A DNA stretch of 64,000 nt from Colwellia demingiae (GCF_007954275.1 NZ_VOLT01000011.1:100189-164188), one strand, 5' to 3'; positions 54,525 through 63,893 are shown, counted from the stretch's first letter. The notes: a model not told the origin generated them from the letters alone. A program made the numbers and translations.

Positions 54525-55493
54525 CTACGAACAAAAATCACCATCAAGGATATCCAACAACCACCTATGTAATGGATTATTCTCTGAACGTTTATGCCAA
54601 GCAACAATAACATCAAAGCTAGGTGGGCTTTCTTCCATTTCAATGGCAATCAACCTGTCGTCTGGTAATAATCTAGCTGGCAGGAAAGCAATAGTATTTG
54701 TAACCTCTATTATGCTCGATGCTGAGGAAAAGCTTGGCAGAGACATTACAATATTCCTTTTCAGATCTTGTTTTGCAAACCAGGAATCATGTGATCCCTT
54801 TAGGTTGGGTCTAGAGGGTGAAATAACGATTTGCGGCAGCTGCGCTATTTCTTTCAGACTGTATTTCTTATCACGATATATTGAGTTTTTACCCGTCACA
54901 CAAACATGGTGATCTTCAAATAAACGCATATAGGGGTAATTTTCTGGAATAAACTCAGGGAAGGTAAAAACTAGATCAAGCTCGCCCGTCACCATTAGCT
55001 GATTTAAATTATCAGACTCGAAATCTCTAATGATTACTTTCAAGTTCGGCGCTTGTTTATTCACTTGTTTCAGTAACATTGGCAAAATAGTGACTAAGGC
55101 ATAATCCGAAGCACTTATCTGTAAAACCCCGGAAAGTTCAGCGGGATTAAATCTCTCACCCACGATTAAATTGTCAATTTTTGAAAGTATATGATTGACT
55201 TTATGCTCCATTTTTTCCGCAGCATGGGTTGGGATCACGCCATTACTGGTTCTGATAAACATTTCATCGTCAAAGGTATTTCTTAGTTTTTTCAGTTGTT
55301 CACTAATCGCTTGTTGAGTTAAACCCATTACATTTGCCACTTTAGACAAATTTCTTTCCTGTAGTAACAACTGAAGAACACGCAGTTGTTTTATATCAAG
55401 CCTATTGATACCACTAATAATTGTATCCTTAACAAGTTTATATTGTTTTTGTTTGTATTGAATAGAGTTTAGCATACCTCCCATCAAAGTCAT
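54525..55493 (-). CDS. LysR-family transcriptional regulator
   Basis: The 322-residue protein has an N-terminal extension, then the winged helix (LDIKQLRVLQLLLQERNLSK, VANVMGLTQQAISEQLKKLR, DEMFIRTSNGVIPTHAA) and a full effector domain ending PLHRWLLDILDGDFCS. The ATG at 55493 is 31 bases from the divergent CmcJ-like gene. That suggests it regulates that gene and perhaps the Old Yellow Enzyme gene beyond it. Internal starts at residues 5 and 7 are possible. Confidence 0.9.
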   Translation of the reverse strand: MTLMGGMLNSIQYKQKQYKLVKDTIISGINRLDIKQLRVLQLLLQERNLSKVANVMGLTQQAISEQLKKLRNTFDDEMFIRTSNGVIPTHAAEKMEHKVNHILSKIDNLIVGERFNPAELSGVLQISASDYALVTILPMLLKQVNKQAPNLKVIIRDFESDNLNQLMVTGELDLVFTFPEFIPENYPYMRLFEDHHVCVTGKNSIYRDKKYSLKEIAQLPQIVISPSRPNLKGSHDSWFAKQDLKRNIVMSLPSFSSASSIIEVTNTIAFLPARLLPDDRLIAIEMEESPPSFDVIVAWHKRSENNPLHRWLLDILDGDFCS

Positions 55494-55524
55494 TCGTTAC
55501 AGTATTTCGCAGATAGGAGCCATT

Positions 55525-56355
55525 ATGTTATTGGATAGACCAAAGCAAACACAGTCATCAATCAAAGCTGAAATTAATTATATAAAGTCAAATACTAGCA
55601 CCGCTTTTGATTTATCAACCACAGTGAAAAGTGCAACTAAGCTAACGGAACATGTTGATACTCGGCTCGTTGAAATAATGAATGCTCGTTTACTGAGTCA
55701 AACCCCATCACTTAATAGTGACGGCTTTGGCTTAGCTAAAAATGGCTATGTTGTTTCAAACTATTTTGACGATAACGTTGTTCAAACTGAATTGTATCCA
55801 CAAATCATAAAACATCTCTTGAATGAAACAAATGCCAGCCAAGGCCTTGTTTTTGATCATACGATTCGCTCGGTTGAAGATAATTTAACGCGTAAAGAAA
55901 AGCGCTCTCCAATTCATACGGTACATAACGATTACGTTGTTAGTTCGGCAGAAAACCGTCTTAGTATCGAGCTGAAAAAAAATGGTCTTAATCCGCATAA
56001 TTATAAAAAATTTCAATTTATAAATACTTGGATCCCTTTAGTTGATGAAGTACTCGATAGTCCTTTAGCACTTGGGGATATTAGAACATTTCAACCGGAA
56101 CAATCCCAAAAACTACAAGTGGCTTACCCTGACCGTATCGGAGAAATAGAGGCGTTTACTTATAACGAAAATAATCGTTGGTATTTTTATCCTCGAATGA
56201 CATCGCAAGAACAGCTTAATTTTAAAGTCTTTGATAGCGACATAAATAACGTGATTTCAAGGGCTCCTCATAGTGCATTTTCATTGCCTATGAGTCATGA
56301 AAAATCACTAGCACGGATAAGTATTGAAGTAAGAAGTATTGTGCTATTCGACTAA
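55525..56355 (+). CDS. CmcJ/NvfI-family oxidoreductase-like protein
   Basis: This 276-residue protein has VHNDYVVSSAENRL, FINTWIPLVDEVLDSPLALG, NNRWYFYPRMTSQEQLNFKV, APHSAFSLP and ARISIEVRSIVLF. These are the conserved blocks of the CmcJ/NvfI/AsqB family, known mainly from secondary metabolism (cephamycin and fungal meroterpenoid pathways). TAGGAGCCATTATG is a good ribosome site. Divergent LysR and downstream Old Yellow Enzyme suggest a catabolic or detoxifying module. The actual reaction is unknown. Confidence 0.85.
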   Translation: MLLDRPKQTQSSIKAEINYIKSNTSTAFDLSTTVKSATKLTEHVDTRLVEIMNARLLSQTPSLNSDGFGLAKNGYVVSNYFDDNVVQTELYPQIIKHLLNETNASQGLVFDHTIRSVEDNLTRKEKRSPIHTVHNDYVVSSAENRLSIELKKNGLNPHNYKKFQFINTWIPLVDEVLDSPLALGDIRTFQPEQSQKLQVAYPDRIGEIEAFTYNENNRWYFYPRMTSQEQLNFKVFDSDINNVISRAPHSAFSLPMSHEKSLARISIEVRSIVLFD

Positions 56356-56436
56356 TTTCAATGAAAAATATTTCAGATGAAGTGCCTATGCTCTTCTGAT
56401 GGTATGAAGAATTAGTTATAACCAAAATAAAACAGT

Positions 56437-56450
56437 TTGATCTACCTAAA
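56437..56450 (+). promoter_or_regulatory. Candidate FNR/Anr-like box upstream of an OYE gene
   Basis: TTGATCTACCTAAA shares the 11-base core TTGATCTACCT with sites at 29944 and 31880. Its right half matches only 3 of 5 positions of ATCAA. It lies 55 bases upstream of the reductase start. Confidence 0.4.
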
Positions 56451-56505
56451 TAAATCACCATTTGATTTATTTTAATTTTTAATCATATTTACGGAAATCA
56501 ATAAA

Positions 56506-57630
56506 ATGAAATTTTCTCCACTATTTAATGAAACATTATTAGGCCCATACACCTTAAAGAATCGTATTGTTCTGCCACCACTTACACGTTCAAGAAGTGA
56601 TCAGCCAGGTAATATTCCTAATCAATTGATGACAGAGTACTATTCACAACGTTCGGGTGCTGGTTTTATGGTGACAGAAGGGACTCAAATTGAGCCAAGA
56701 GGACAAGGTTACGCATGGACACCGGGAATTCATAGCCCAGAACAAGTAGCTGGCTGGAAAAATGTGACAAAAGCGGTACATGATGCAGGTAGTATTATTT
56801 TCTGCCAATTGTGGCATGTAGGACGAGTTTCTCACACTTCATTACAACCGGATCAGCAAGCTCCTGTTGGCCCATCGGCATTAAAGGCAGATACGGTTAA
56901 GGTTTTTATTGAAACCGCCCCAGAAGAAGGCGCTTTGGCAGACCCAAGTGATCCAAGAGCATTATCTACCACAGAGGTTGAACAGCTTGTACAAATGTAT
57001 AAACAAGCGGCAATTAATGCCAAAGAAGCAGGTTTTGATGGTGTTGAATTACATTGTGCTAATGGCTACCTTGTTAATCAGTTTATCTCTGAACATAGTA
57101 ATAATAGAACCGATAAGTACGGTGGTAATTTAGTAAATCGTTTACGTTTTCTAAAAGAAATAACTGAAGCTGTTGCGAGTGTTATGGGGCCAGATAAGGT
57201 CGGTGTAAGATTTGCGCCATTATTTGAAAGTACAGATGAAGTTAGAGTGTATTTAGGCTTAGTTGAAAGTAACCCTCATCTAACTTATATCGAAGCGATT
57301 AAAATTTTAAATGACATAGGCATTGCTTATTTATCACTTGCTGAAGCTGATTGGGATAATGCCCCAGATTTACCTGAAGACTTTTATAAAGACGTCAGAA
57401 AAACCTTTGATGGCTTAATTATGTATGCAGGTAAATATACCCCAGAGAAAGCACTTCGAATATTGACTGAAGGTAATGGTGATATTTTTGGTTTTGGACG
57501 ACCATTTATTGCTAATCCTGATTTACCTGAACGAATTAAACATGACTGGCCATTAAATGAGGTAGACCCAACGAGTATGTATGGCGGAGGCAACAAAGGC
57601 TATACAGATTATCCAGTATACATAAAATAG
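56506..57630 (+). CDS. Alkene reductase, NemA-type Old Yellow Enzyme
   Basis: This 374-residue FMN barrel protein has NRIVLPPLTRSRSDQPGNIP, FCQLWHVGRVSH, ELHCANGYLVNQFISEHSNN with the His-x-x-Asn substrate pair, and FGFGRPFIANPDLPERIK. It is the classical NemA/OYE class, which reduces nitro-esters, maleimides and enals. It lies 150 bases after the CmcJ-like gene. It is distinct from the YqjM-type enzyme at 53247, so the cluster holds two OYE classes. Confidence 0.94.
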   Translation: MKFSPLFNETLLGPYTLKNRIVLPPLTRSRSDQPGNIPNQLMTEYYSQRSGAGFMVTEGTQIEPRGQGYAWTPGIHSPEQVAGWKNVTKAVHDAGSIIFCQLWHVGRVSHTSLQPDQQAPVGPSALKADTVKVFIETAPEEGALADPSDPRALSTTEVEQLVQMYKQAAINAKEAGFDGVELHCANGYLVNQFISEHSNNRTDKYGGNLVNRLRFLKEITEAVASVMGPDKVGVRFAPLFESTDEVRVYLGLVESNPHLTYIEAIKILNDIGIAYLSLAEADWDNAPDLPEDFYKDVRKTFDGLIMYAGKYTPEKALRILTEGNGDIFGFGRPFIANPDLPERIKHDWPLNEVDPTSMYGGGNKGYTDYPVYIK

Positions 57631-57938
57631 AGAAATAATTAGCCATGGACGGCATTTAATCTTTTTAGTTGCTTTTGACGATTATTAGCGCCAAGTTTAC
57701 TGACCTGCTGGGTAGTACATACACTTTTTAAAAACCCATTTTTTTATGGTAACTGGTCAGAAAAAGTTATTTTACATTTATATGGATTATCTTCTTTTTG
57801 AAAACATATGATACTTTCATCTAAACGAATAATAGTTAGAAAGCGAAGTGATGTTAGTAGTTATATAGATGAAAGCTCTCTTCAATACAGAAAAGAGCTT
57901 TTGTAATGTTGTTAATACGGTTTGTTGTTAATATAAAA
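57631..57938. other. Convergent intergenic region with hairpin
   Basis: AAAGCTCT (57872-57879) pairs with AGAGCTTT (57894-57901) around a 14-base loop, followed by TTG on the plus strand; it may end either flanking gene. No frame is supported. Confidence 0.5.
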
Positions 57939-59132
57939 TTAATCACCGACAGCATTATTCAGTCTACCCTTGTTAACAACTATTTCGTTGTCAAATGTTA
58001 GTGTTGTTCCTGATAAATTAAAAGAAAGCCCTGCATCAGACTCTACAGCACAACCTGCCCAGTTATTGTTACCCATCGATAGGCTAACAACACCAGCCAT
58101 TTCCCAAGAATAATAATAAGATTTTTTCATTGGTTGACTGTTCGGGTTTAAACCAATGTCAATTAACGCTAACACGCCATAATCACCGTTAGACAAAGCG
58201 AAATAATCTTTTAACAGCTTTTCATTTTTATTTGCGCTAAAACTTACCAAGCGCCCCTTTTCAAATTTCATTTTTAGGTTTTCAATGGTAACTCCACGAA
58301 ATGGCATGCTGGGTACAACAAGTGTTCCTGTAGCGCTTGTGGGATTGGTACAAGCATAAACTTCACCGGCAGGAAGCCAAACTTGTGCAGGGCCAGATAA
58401 TGCGCTAGTTGCATCTGTAGCCCCTGCATTGATTCTAGGATCTACATTATTGGCTAATTCAAATTTAAGATCTGTGCCGTTTTTGGAGGTTAATTTTACT
58501 TTGGTATTCGATTTCATTAACTTGATTAGCTTTCTAGCTGAAGAGTCAAGATCCTCATAGTCAGTATCTACAGCATTCCAAAAGTTAGACAACATTGCTG
58601 AATAATTTGCGTTGCGAAATTGTGCATACTCTTTAGTCGGAATACCACCCGTTTGCCCTAAAGATACACTCCTAAAATTGGCGGATTTAAATGCTTCATT
58701 GAAAGGCTTTGATGACTGTCTTATTGCCGCGAGTTTTTCTTCTGGAACATCACTAAAAAGAGATGGGTCTTGAATTGAACCAACATTGATAAAACCGTCT
58801 ACGTGTTGCATTTGTGCAATGTCATAGGTTGATGGCATTTCTAAATATTTGAGAGGTGTTTCCATTATTGAACGTTTATTGGCTTGAGGCATATTCAGTT
58901 GAATTATGGGCTTCCCCCCTGCTTTTGATGTTGCCACCGATAAAGCTGCTAACAATTCAAGTTCAGCTGGCGTACCTGAAATGATGATATTTTCTCCCGG
59001 TTGCACCCTCAAAGAATGATTGACCATTTTATCGGCAATTGAATCATAGTTAGGTTTGGTCTCTGCAAATGCGGATGAAATAAAGGTAATAGCCAGCACA
59101 CAGAGGAGTGAGGTGAAAAATTTTACTTTCAT
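57939..59132 (-). CDS. Exported M29-like aminopeptidase-family protein
   Basis: The roughly 397-residue protein has a signal peptide (MKVKFFTSLLCVLAITFISSAFA). The body resembles M29 (thermophilic) aminopeptidases: VQPGENIIISGTPAELELLA near the start and LPAGEVYACTNPTSATGTLV followed by VP. It also has FEKGRLVSFSANKNEKLL and LIDIGLNPNSQ. M29 enzymes are normally cytoplasmic, so export is unusual. Several expected metal-ligand segments are not obvious (for example no clear E-E-x-F pair), so activity is uncertain. The ATG at 59132 (MKVKFF) is preferred over 59144. Confidence 0.8.
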   Translation of the reverse strand: MKVKFFTSLLCVLAITFISSAFAETKPNYDSIADKMVNHSLRVQPGENIIISGTPAELELLAALSVATSKAGGKPIIQLNMPQANKRSIMETPLKYLEMPSTYDIAQMQHVDGFINVGSIQDPSLFSDVPEEKLAAIRQSSKPFNEAFKSANFRSVSLGQTGGIPTKEYAQFRNANYSAMLSNFWNAVDTDYEDLDSSARKLIKLMKSNTKVKLTSKNGTDLKFELANNVDPRINAGATDATSALSGPAQVWLPAGEVYACTNPTSATGTLVVPSMPFRGVTIENLKMKFEKGRLVSFSANKNEKLLKDYFALSNGDYGVLALIDIGLNPNSQPMKKSYYYSWEMAGVVSLSMGNNNWAGCAVESDAGLSFNLSGTTLTFDNEIVVNKGRLNNAVGD

Positions 59133-59875
59133 TTTATTCTCCATTTAAAATAATTAGGTTCACCCAAACAACATTACTACTGGGGCAAATGAGGTATAGT
59201 ATAAAATTTTACATTATTCAATTCTGAAAAATAGAATAGCAAAAGATGATTGACTTTATGTATCGTGGCTTATAAAAGTAGCAGTAGTATGGTTTATCTA
59301 AAAGTCTTTGTTATTTAGTCAAACAGTCATAGTACGGGTCAAATATTTATAAATTTTTAGTTCTTTGTGCCATGAGTTAATATCCAATATTTGATCATAT
59401 ATGACAGCTTTACTCCATATAGCAGCAATTAGTTTGAATGCTGTTCATGACGGCTAAGTTGCCATAGTGGACGGTAGATTTTAATCAAGATACGTTTCTA
59501 GGCATGACGACTTTGTTGCAAAATTCGGCGTTTAAAGATGATACACCACTGGCAGCAATGAGCTTAAACCAACCCCACAAACGAGTAGTAAATTTTCTGG
59601 CATATTCTATTTTTTATGTCGCCTTAGCTCACTAAGAAGACCTAGTTTAGACACTGACTTATCATAATAAAGTGTCTATTTCGTCACCAAAGCGGTCATT
59701 GGCCTTTTTAAAAATAAATTGAGCATTACATCTAAGGCTGTTTCGCCCCCTAACCGACTTAGATATTAATTTGGAATAGACGGTATTAACGCTTAGCATC
59801 ACTGGCTAACCGACGTCGTATTGCGAAAATGACGCCACTTTAAGTAGTCCGCGTGTATGAATTGAAGTGACTAGG
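59133..59875. other. Intergenic region, possible insertion-sequence debris
   Basis: About 740 bases contain no intact gene. GACTTTGTTGCAAAATTCGG near 59508 resembles the ends of IS5-group elements, but no transposase frame follows. I see nothing else. Confidence 0.4.
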
Positions 59876-60259
59876 TCAAGCTTTAGTTTTGGGCTGTAGA
59901 GTAAAACCTAGTCTGTAACAAATTTCTTCGAGTGAACCTTTTATTTCGAGTGTTGTAATTTCATCTATACGACCTATAGGTACAAGCACCTCTCCGACAT
60001 AGTCCTTATTAAGCATTAGTGCAACTTGACCAAGAGGTAGTCCATTTGAACGTATTTTTAATTTATCTTTATTACGATCAGGCTTAGTGTCATCACGTTT
60101 TGTGACCATTAGAGTTACATTAGATGAGAAACCCGTATTTAAGGTGTCGCCACAAGTAAAGATGCATCGCTCCGAATTGCAGTGACAACCGCAGGAATCA
60201 CCAGGGCATTCAATAGAGCCACCATCACACGAACATGTAGTTGTTTTTTCTTTAGTCAT
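59876..60259 (-). CDS. Cys-rich small protein of unknown function
   Basis: The 127-residue protein has nine Cys in the N-terminal 36 residues (TTCSCDGGSIECPGDSCGCH, CNSERCIFTCGD). A soluble domain of about 80 residues follows, with GLPLGQVALMLNKDYVGEVL and ITTLEIKGSLEEICYRLGF. There is no signal peptide. The Cys spacing suggests metal binding (zinc or iron-sulfur). No family is recognised. Confidence 0.6.
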   Translation of the reverse strand: MTKEKTTTCSCDGGSIECPGDSCGCHCNSERCIFTCGDTLNTGFSSNVTLMVTKRDDTKPDRNKDKLKIRSNGLPLGQVALMLNKDYVGEVLVPIGRIDEITTLEIKGSLEEICYRLGFTLQPKTKA

Positions 60260-60903
60260 TTGAACATCTCACATTATTAAATTGTGTGCATGTAAAAGTA
60301 TAGGAGAGTATAGGAAGAATTAAATCCTTACCCCAAAAAAATATTGACTTGAACCGGATGCGTTAACTTTTTGTTGTAAGAGCTTACCTCACTCTTATGT
60401 CCGCTATCTTCAAGCATAGCTGACATAAGCTGTGAAAGTCGTTGTTTGCACAAGCCGTTATTACTACCGCAAAACGACGAGTGCAATTGCTGTAGATATT
60501 TTAGTTAACATAATTAATTTGTTTTTAATTAGTTCAGATTGAATTTAACGTTTTCTTTTAATCGAACTTGGAGGTGTTTTATGACAACTCCAAGGTTCAT
60601 GTTCGAAATTATCTTTGATATTTTGATCACAAATTTTTAATAACCTTCTTTCGTGTGAGTCCACCAATCATCATGGACATCGACGCCATCTTTTCTGATA
60701 ACATCTTCTATGCCGTCAAGATTCAAATTAACCGCATCGTAAGCTAAATGAATAGACTCTTCTTTCGATTGGATGAGACTTCATCTAATAATTTATGTCA
60801 CCAGAATAAATTAAGTATTAAAATAACAAGGATAGCTTGCTTTACGTGCTGTTATTCTAACTATCAATTCCGAGAAAACTCGTATTCTTCAGTCGAAGGG
60901 GGT
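60260..60903. other. Intergenic region with hairpin and gene remnant
   Basis: CTTATGTC (60394-60401) pairs with GACATAAG (60422-60429), with an inner GCTAT/ATAGC stem. It recalls the palindrome before the integrase. On the minus strand about 47 codons (60637-60780, IQSKEESIHLAYDAVNLNLD, then VHDDWWTHTKEGY-stop) look coding but lack a start. They may be a gene remnant. Confidence 0.45.
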
Positions 60904-62412
60904 TCACTTTGCTAACTCAATCAGTACCGCTGTGTACATTTTCAGGTTTAATACAAACTGTTTCATGGTAATAAATTCATGCTCTGAATGCCCTGTGTAT
61001 TGAGTTCCTGGCATTGAAGGGCCAAAACTGACTGCATTAGGGAAAAGTCTCGAATTAGTACCTCCACCAATAGAGATTGATTTTGCATCAACTATGTTTG
61101 TATAAAATGAGAATACGTCAAGTAATGTGCCTATTTGCGGCGCATTTTTTTGCACAAAAGGTTCATTAATTTCATTATTTACTTCTACTAGTTTTATTTG
61201 GTTTTGTTGTTGCCATTGAACTAACGTTGAGTTTATTTCATCTTTTAGTTGCTGGGTGGTTTTACCGCTCGGTCGACGAATATTGATATTTAGCTGCATA
61301 CCTGTGGCTGTTGCTTTAAGTACGGTAGCTTGTACCGACATTGGGCCCATAAAATCATCGCTATAGGCGATATCACCAAACTTGTTACCATATAAACCTA
61401 AGCCAAGATGATCATTTATAAAATTAACCAAAGCGCCGCTATCATTGTTTGGCCAATGATTTACCGCTAATAAATCTGCTAAGTGAGTAATAGCATTCAC
61501 ACCATATTCAGGTTTAGAAGAGTGAGCTGATTTACCCAGTGCGCTAATGTTTAGGCGTTCACCTTGCCATTGGTAGCTATAACTCATACCAACGTGAGAA
61601 TTAGCTCTTTGCTTTATTTTACTTAGTAATTTTTCATTCGCATTCTCAATGCTTGCATGAGCATCTTCTGGAATTTGACTACCAAAAAAGCCACCGGTAA
61701 ATTCACTGACATACGATTTACTCGATGTGTAGTTTGTTTTAGGAAAAGTCATGCTTATGGTGCCATAACCTTTTTCTGCCGTTACTACAGGGTATTCGGA
61801 ATCAAGGGTGATGTTGAGTTGTGGCAGAGAGTGCAGTTTGATATGTTGACGCAATGGTTCCCAATCAGACTCCTCGGCCATATAAACATACAATTCGATA
61901 CGCTTCTTTAGTTTTATTTTTAAATCTTTAATTGATTTCATCGCATAAAGGGCATTACTTATTGGTCCTTTATCATCTTCAGTACCTCTACCGATAAGTT
62001 TTCCTGGCTCAGAGGTTTGATCTAGCGTTAAAGGGGATTGTGCCCATTTACTTGGATTAAAAGGTTGGATATCTCCATGTGTGATCATACCGACACGTTG
62101 CTTGTTATCACCTAAGCCAATAACCACCACATAACCATAATCGGTGTAGTCAAACCCTAAGTCTTTTGCTTGTTTGGAAAGCTCAACTTTAAATTTTTGA
62201 TGTTCAGGATTATCTGGAGAGGTTAAACCCTCTACTGCTATGGTATTAAACGTCATTAATTGACGTAGGCTTTCTAGCATTTCTTTTTGATATGTTGATT
62301 CTGCATATTGTGCAGCTTTTGTAGCAACGTTACTAACACCAGCTAAGACTGTTAAAGGTATTAGCAAGGCACAAGAGATTAATAGAGACGTTAGGTATTT
62401 AGTTTTTTTCAT
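60904..62412 (-). CDS. Exported M20-family dipeptidase
   Basis: This 502-residue protein has a signal peptide (LTSLLISCALLIPLTVLAG). M20 zinc sites are visible in MITHGDIQPFNPSKW, GRGTEDDKGP (bridging Asp) and YVYMAEESDWEPL (catalytic and ligand Glu). Dimerisation-domain motifs include YSYQWQGERLNISALGKSAH followed by SSKPEYG. The C-terminal His ligand is near GTQYTGHSEHEF. This is the Sapep/PepV-like group, here periplasmic. It probably hydrolyses dipeptides from scavenged proteins. A 53-codon gene lies 63 bases upstream on the same strand. Confidence 0.92.
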   Translation of the reverse strand: MKKTKYLTSLLISCALLIPLTVLAGVSNVATKAAQYAESTYQKEMLESLRQLMTFNTIAVEGLTSPDNPEHQKFKVELSKQAKDLGFDYTDYGYVVVIGLGDNKQRVGMITHGDIQPFNPSKWAQSPLTLDQTSEPGKLIGRGTEDDKGPISNALYAMKSIKDLKIKLKKRIELYVYMAEESDWEPLRQHIKLHSLPQLNITLDSEYPVVTAEKGYGTISMTFPKTNYTSSKSYVSEFTGGFFGSQIPEDAHASIENANEKLLSKIKQRANSHVGMSYSYQWQGERLNISALGKSAHSSKPEYGVNAITHLADLLAVNHWPNNDSGALVNFINDHLGLGLYGNKFGDIAYSDDFMGPMSVQATVLKATATGMQLNINIRRPSGKTTQQLKDEINSTLVQWQQQNQIKLVEVNNEINEPFVQKNAPQIGTLLDVFSFYTNIVDAKSISIGGGTNSRLFPNAVSFGPSMPGTQYTGHSEHEFITMKQFVLNLKMYTAVLIELAK

Positions 62413-62475
62413 GAGTAATGTCCTATATTTTTTCTTATTTTTTAGAAAAACAATTTATGTGATCTGATATTACTA

Positions 62476-62637
62476 TTATTTTTGATAAATCGCTTTCGAT
62501 AACCCTAGCTTATTTGAAGTGTTAAAAAGTATTCGATTGAAAGTACTTAAAGAGTTAGCTATATTTTCACAGCAGTTTTTTGATTTAAGTACTTTCGTCA
62601 TATATTTATTGGTATTTTCGGTTGTTTGTGTGTTCAT
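62476..62637 (-). CDS. Small 53-residue protein upstream of the M20 peptidase
   Basis: The frame begins ATG at 62637 with AAGAGGTAATTAAA in front, one of the best ribosome sites in the window. It encodes MNTQTTENTNKYMTKVLKSK, CCENIANSLSTFNRILFNTS and ends LGLSKAIYQK. It has adjacent cysteines, a polar N-terminus and a mildly amphipathic helix. It lies on the same strand as the M20 gene. No family is recognised. Confidence 0.5.
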   Translation of the reverse strand: MNTQTTENTNKYMTKVLKSKNCCENIANSLSTFNRILFNTSNKLGLSKAIYQK

Positions 62638-62780
62638 TTTAATTACCTCTTTATGTTGCTTAAGGGTATTGTGACTAGATAAACACTAATGAACCAACAA
62701 TAAAAATTTAACCTACCAATAAGCACAGCTTATGTAGAATGTTTTCTTTTTATAGTTTTATGGAATAAAGGAGAGTAAAG

Positions 62781-63713
62781 GTGGATAAAAGATTAAAGCA
62801 GTTGAATAATTTACGAAGTTTTGAAAGTGCAGCCCGACATCAAAGTTACAGTAAAGCAGCAAAAGAACTGTTTGTCACACAAGCGGCCGTCAGCCAGCAA
62901 ATGAGGCAGTTAGAAGCGGCTATGGGGAGTCGCTTATTTACGCGTAACGGTAGAAAGATGGAATTAACCGAAAGTGGTGTGAAGCTATATATTGCGACTC
63001 AAACAGCGTTTGATGCACTGTTAAAAGGTTTTAATAGTATTCAAACTGAAGAGGTGGCTGGTACCTTAACGATCACTTCCACTCAAGCTTTTACCTCCTT
63101 ATGGCTTATGCCTAGGTTGTATAAGTTTTCAATTAAATACCCTGAAATCAAAGTGAAAATTGTTTCTTCCAACAGTATTGAAGACCTTCGCCAAGGTCAT
63201 ATAGACTTAGCTATACGTTTTATAACGGCTAACGAAACCGATACAAGTGATGGTATGGCTTATGAATTTATTGCCGAAGATCATGTTTATCCCGCTTGCT
63301 CTCCACAACTAGTAGAGGAGTATAAATTTAAAGAGCCAAAAGATATTCTAAATTGTTGGTTGGTGAGTTTAGAAAATCAAGGTCGCATTGACTGGCCTAC
63401 TTGGTTTAAGGAGGCTGGCGTTAAGAACTATCGAGGTCATAAAAAATGGACTGAAGTGAGTACTGGAGATATGGCGTTAAGTGCGGTATTGAGTGGTCAT
63501 GGTTTTACCTTAGCATCGCAAGCGCTATTTTCTCAATACGTTAATACCGGGCAATTGGTTATACCTTTTAATATTAAACACCCTATATCCTTTAAACGAT
63601 ACTTTGTTTTTGATCCTAATTCGGCGAAAAAATTACGTCTGGATGTATTTACCGCTTGGCTTAAGGAAGAGACTCAGCTAGATGAACAAAAGATAACGAC
63701 CGATTTAGGCTGA
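62781..63713 (+). CDS. LysR-family regulator, GcvA-like
   Basis: The 310-residue protein begins LKQLNNLRSFESAARHQSYS, AAKELFVTQAAVSQQMRQLE, which is the GcvA subgroup pattern. The effector domain includes GTLTITSTQAFTSLWLMPRL and DLAIRF. The start is GTG after AAGGAGAGTAAAG. It diverges from the 53-codon gene and M20 peptidase, which may be its targets. Confidence 0.92.
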   Translation: MDKRLKQLNNLRSFESAARHQSYSKAAKELFVTQAAVSQQMRQLEAAMGSRLFTRNGRKMELTESGVKLYIATQTAFDALLKGFNSIQTEEVAGTLTITSTQAFTSLWLMPRLYKFSIKYPEIKVKIVSSNSIEDLRQGHIDLAIRFITANETDTSDGMAYEFIAEDHVYPACSPQLVEEYKFKEPKDILNCWLVSLENQGRIDWPTWFKEAGVKNYRGHKKWTEVSTGDMALSAVLSGHGFTLASQALFSQYVNTGQLVIPFNIKHPISFKRYFVFDPNSAKKLRLDVFTAWLKEETQLDEQKITTDLG

Positions 63714-63736
63714 TAGTTAACGTTCAAGAATCGAAT

Positions 63737-63853
63737 ATGTACGGCAGCTATGAGCTTGCAGGAGACATAGACGTATCAACTCTGATTATCCCTCATCCTA
63801 ATAGTCGCAAATGCCACCATTGCGGACATTCACCTTTTAAAGAATCAAGGTGA
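63737..63853 (+). other. Short open frame, possible remnant
   Basis: A 38-codon frame (MYGSYELAGDIDVSTLIIPH, KCHHCGHSPFKESR) has a CxxC pair but no ribosome site. It could be the end of a lost zinc-binding protein. Confidence 0.25.
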
Positions 63854-63893
63854 ATTAGAGTATTATATCTAAAGCGCTAATAAGATGGTCCGC

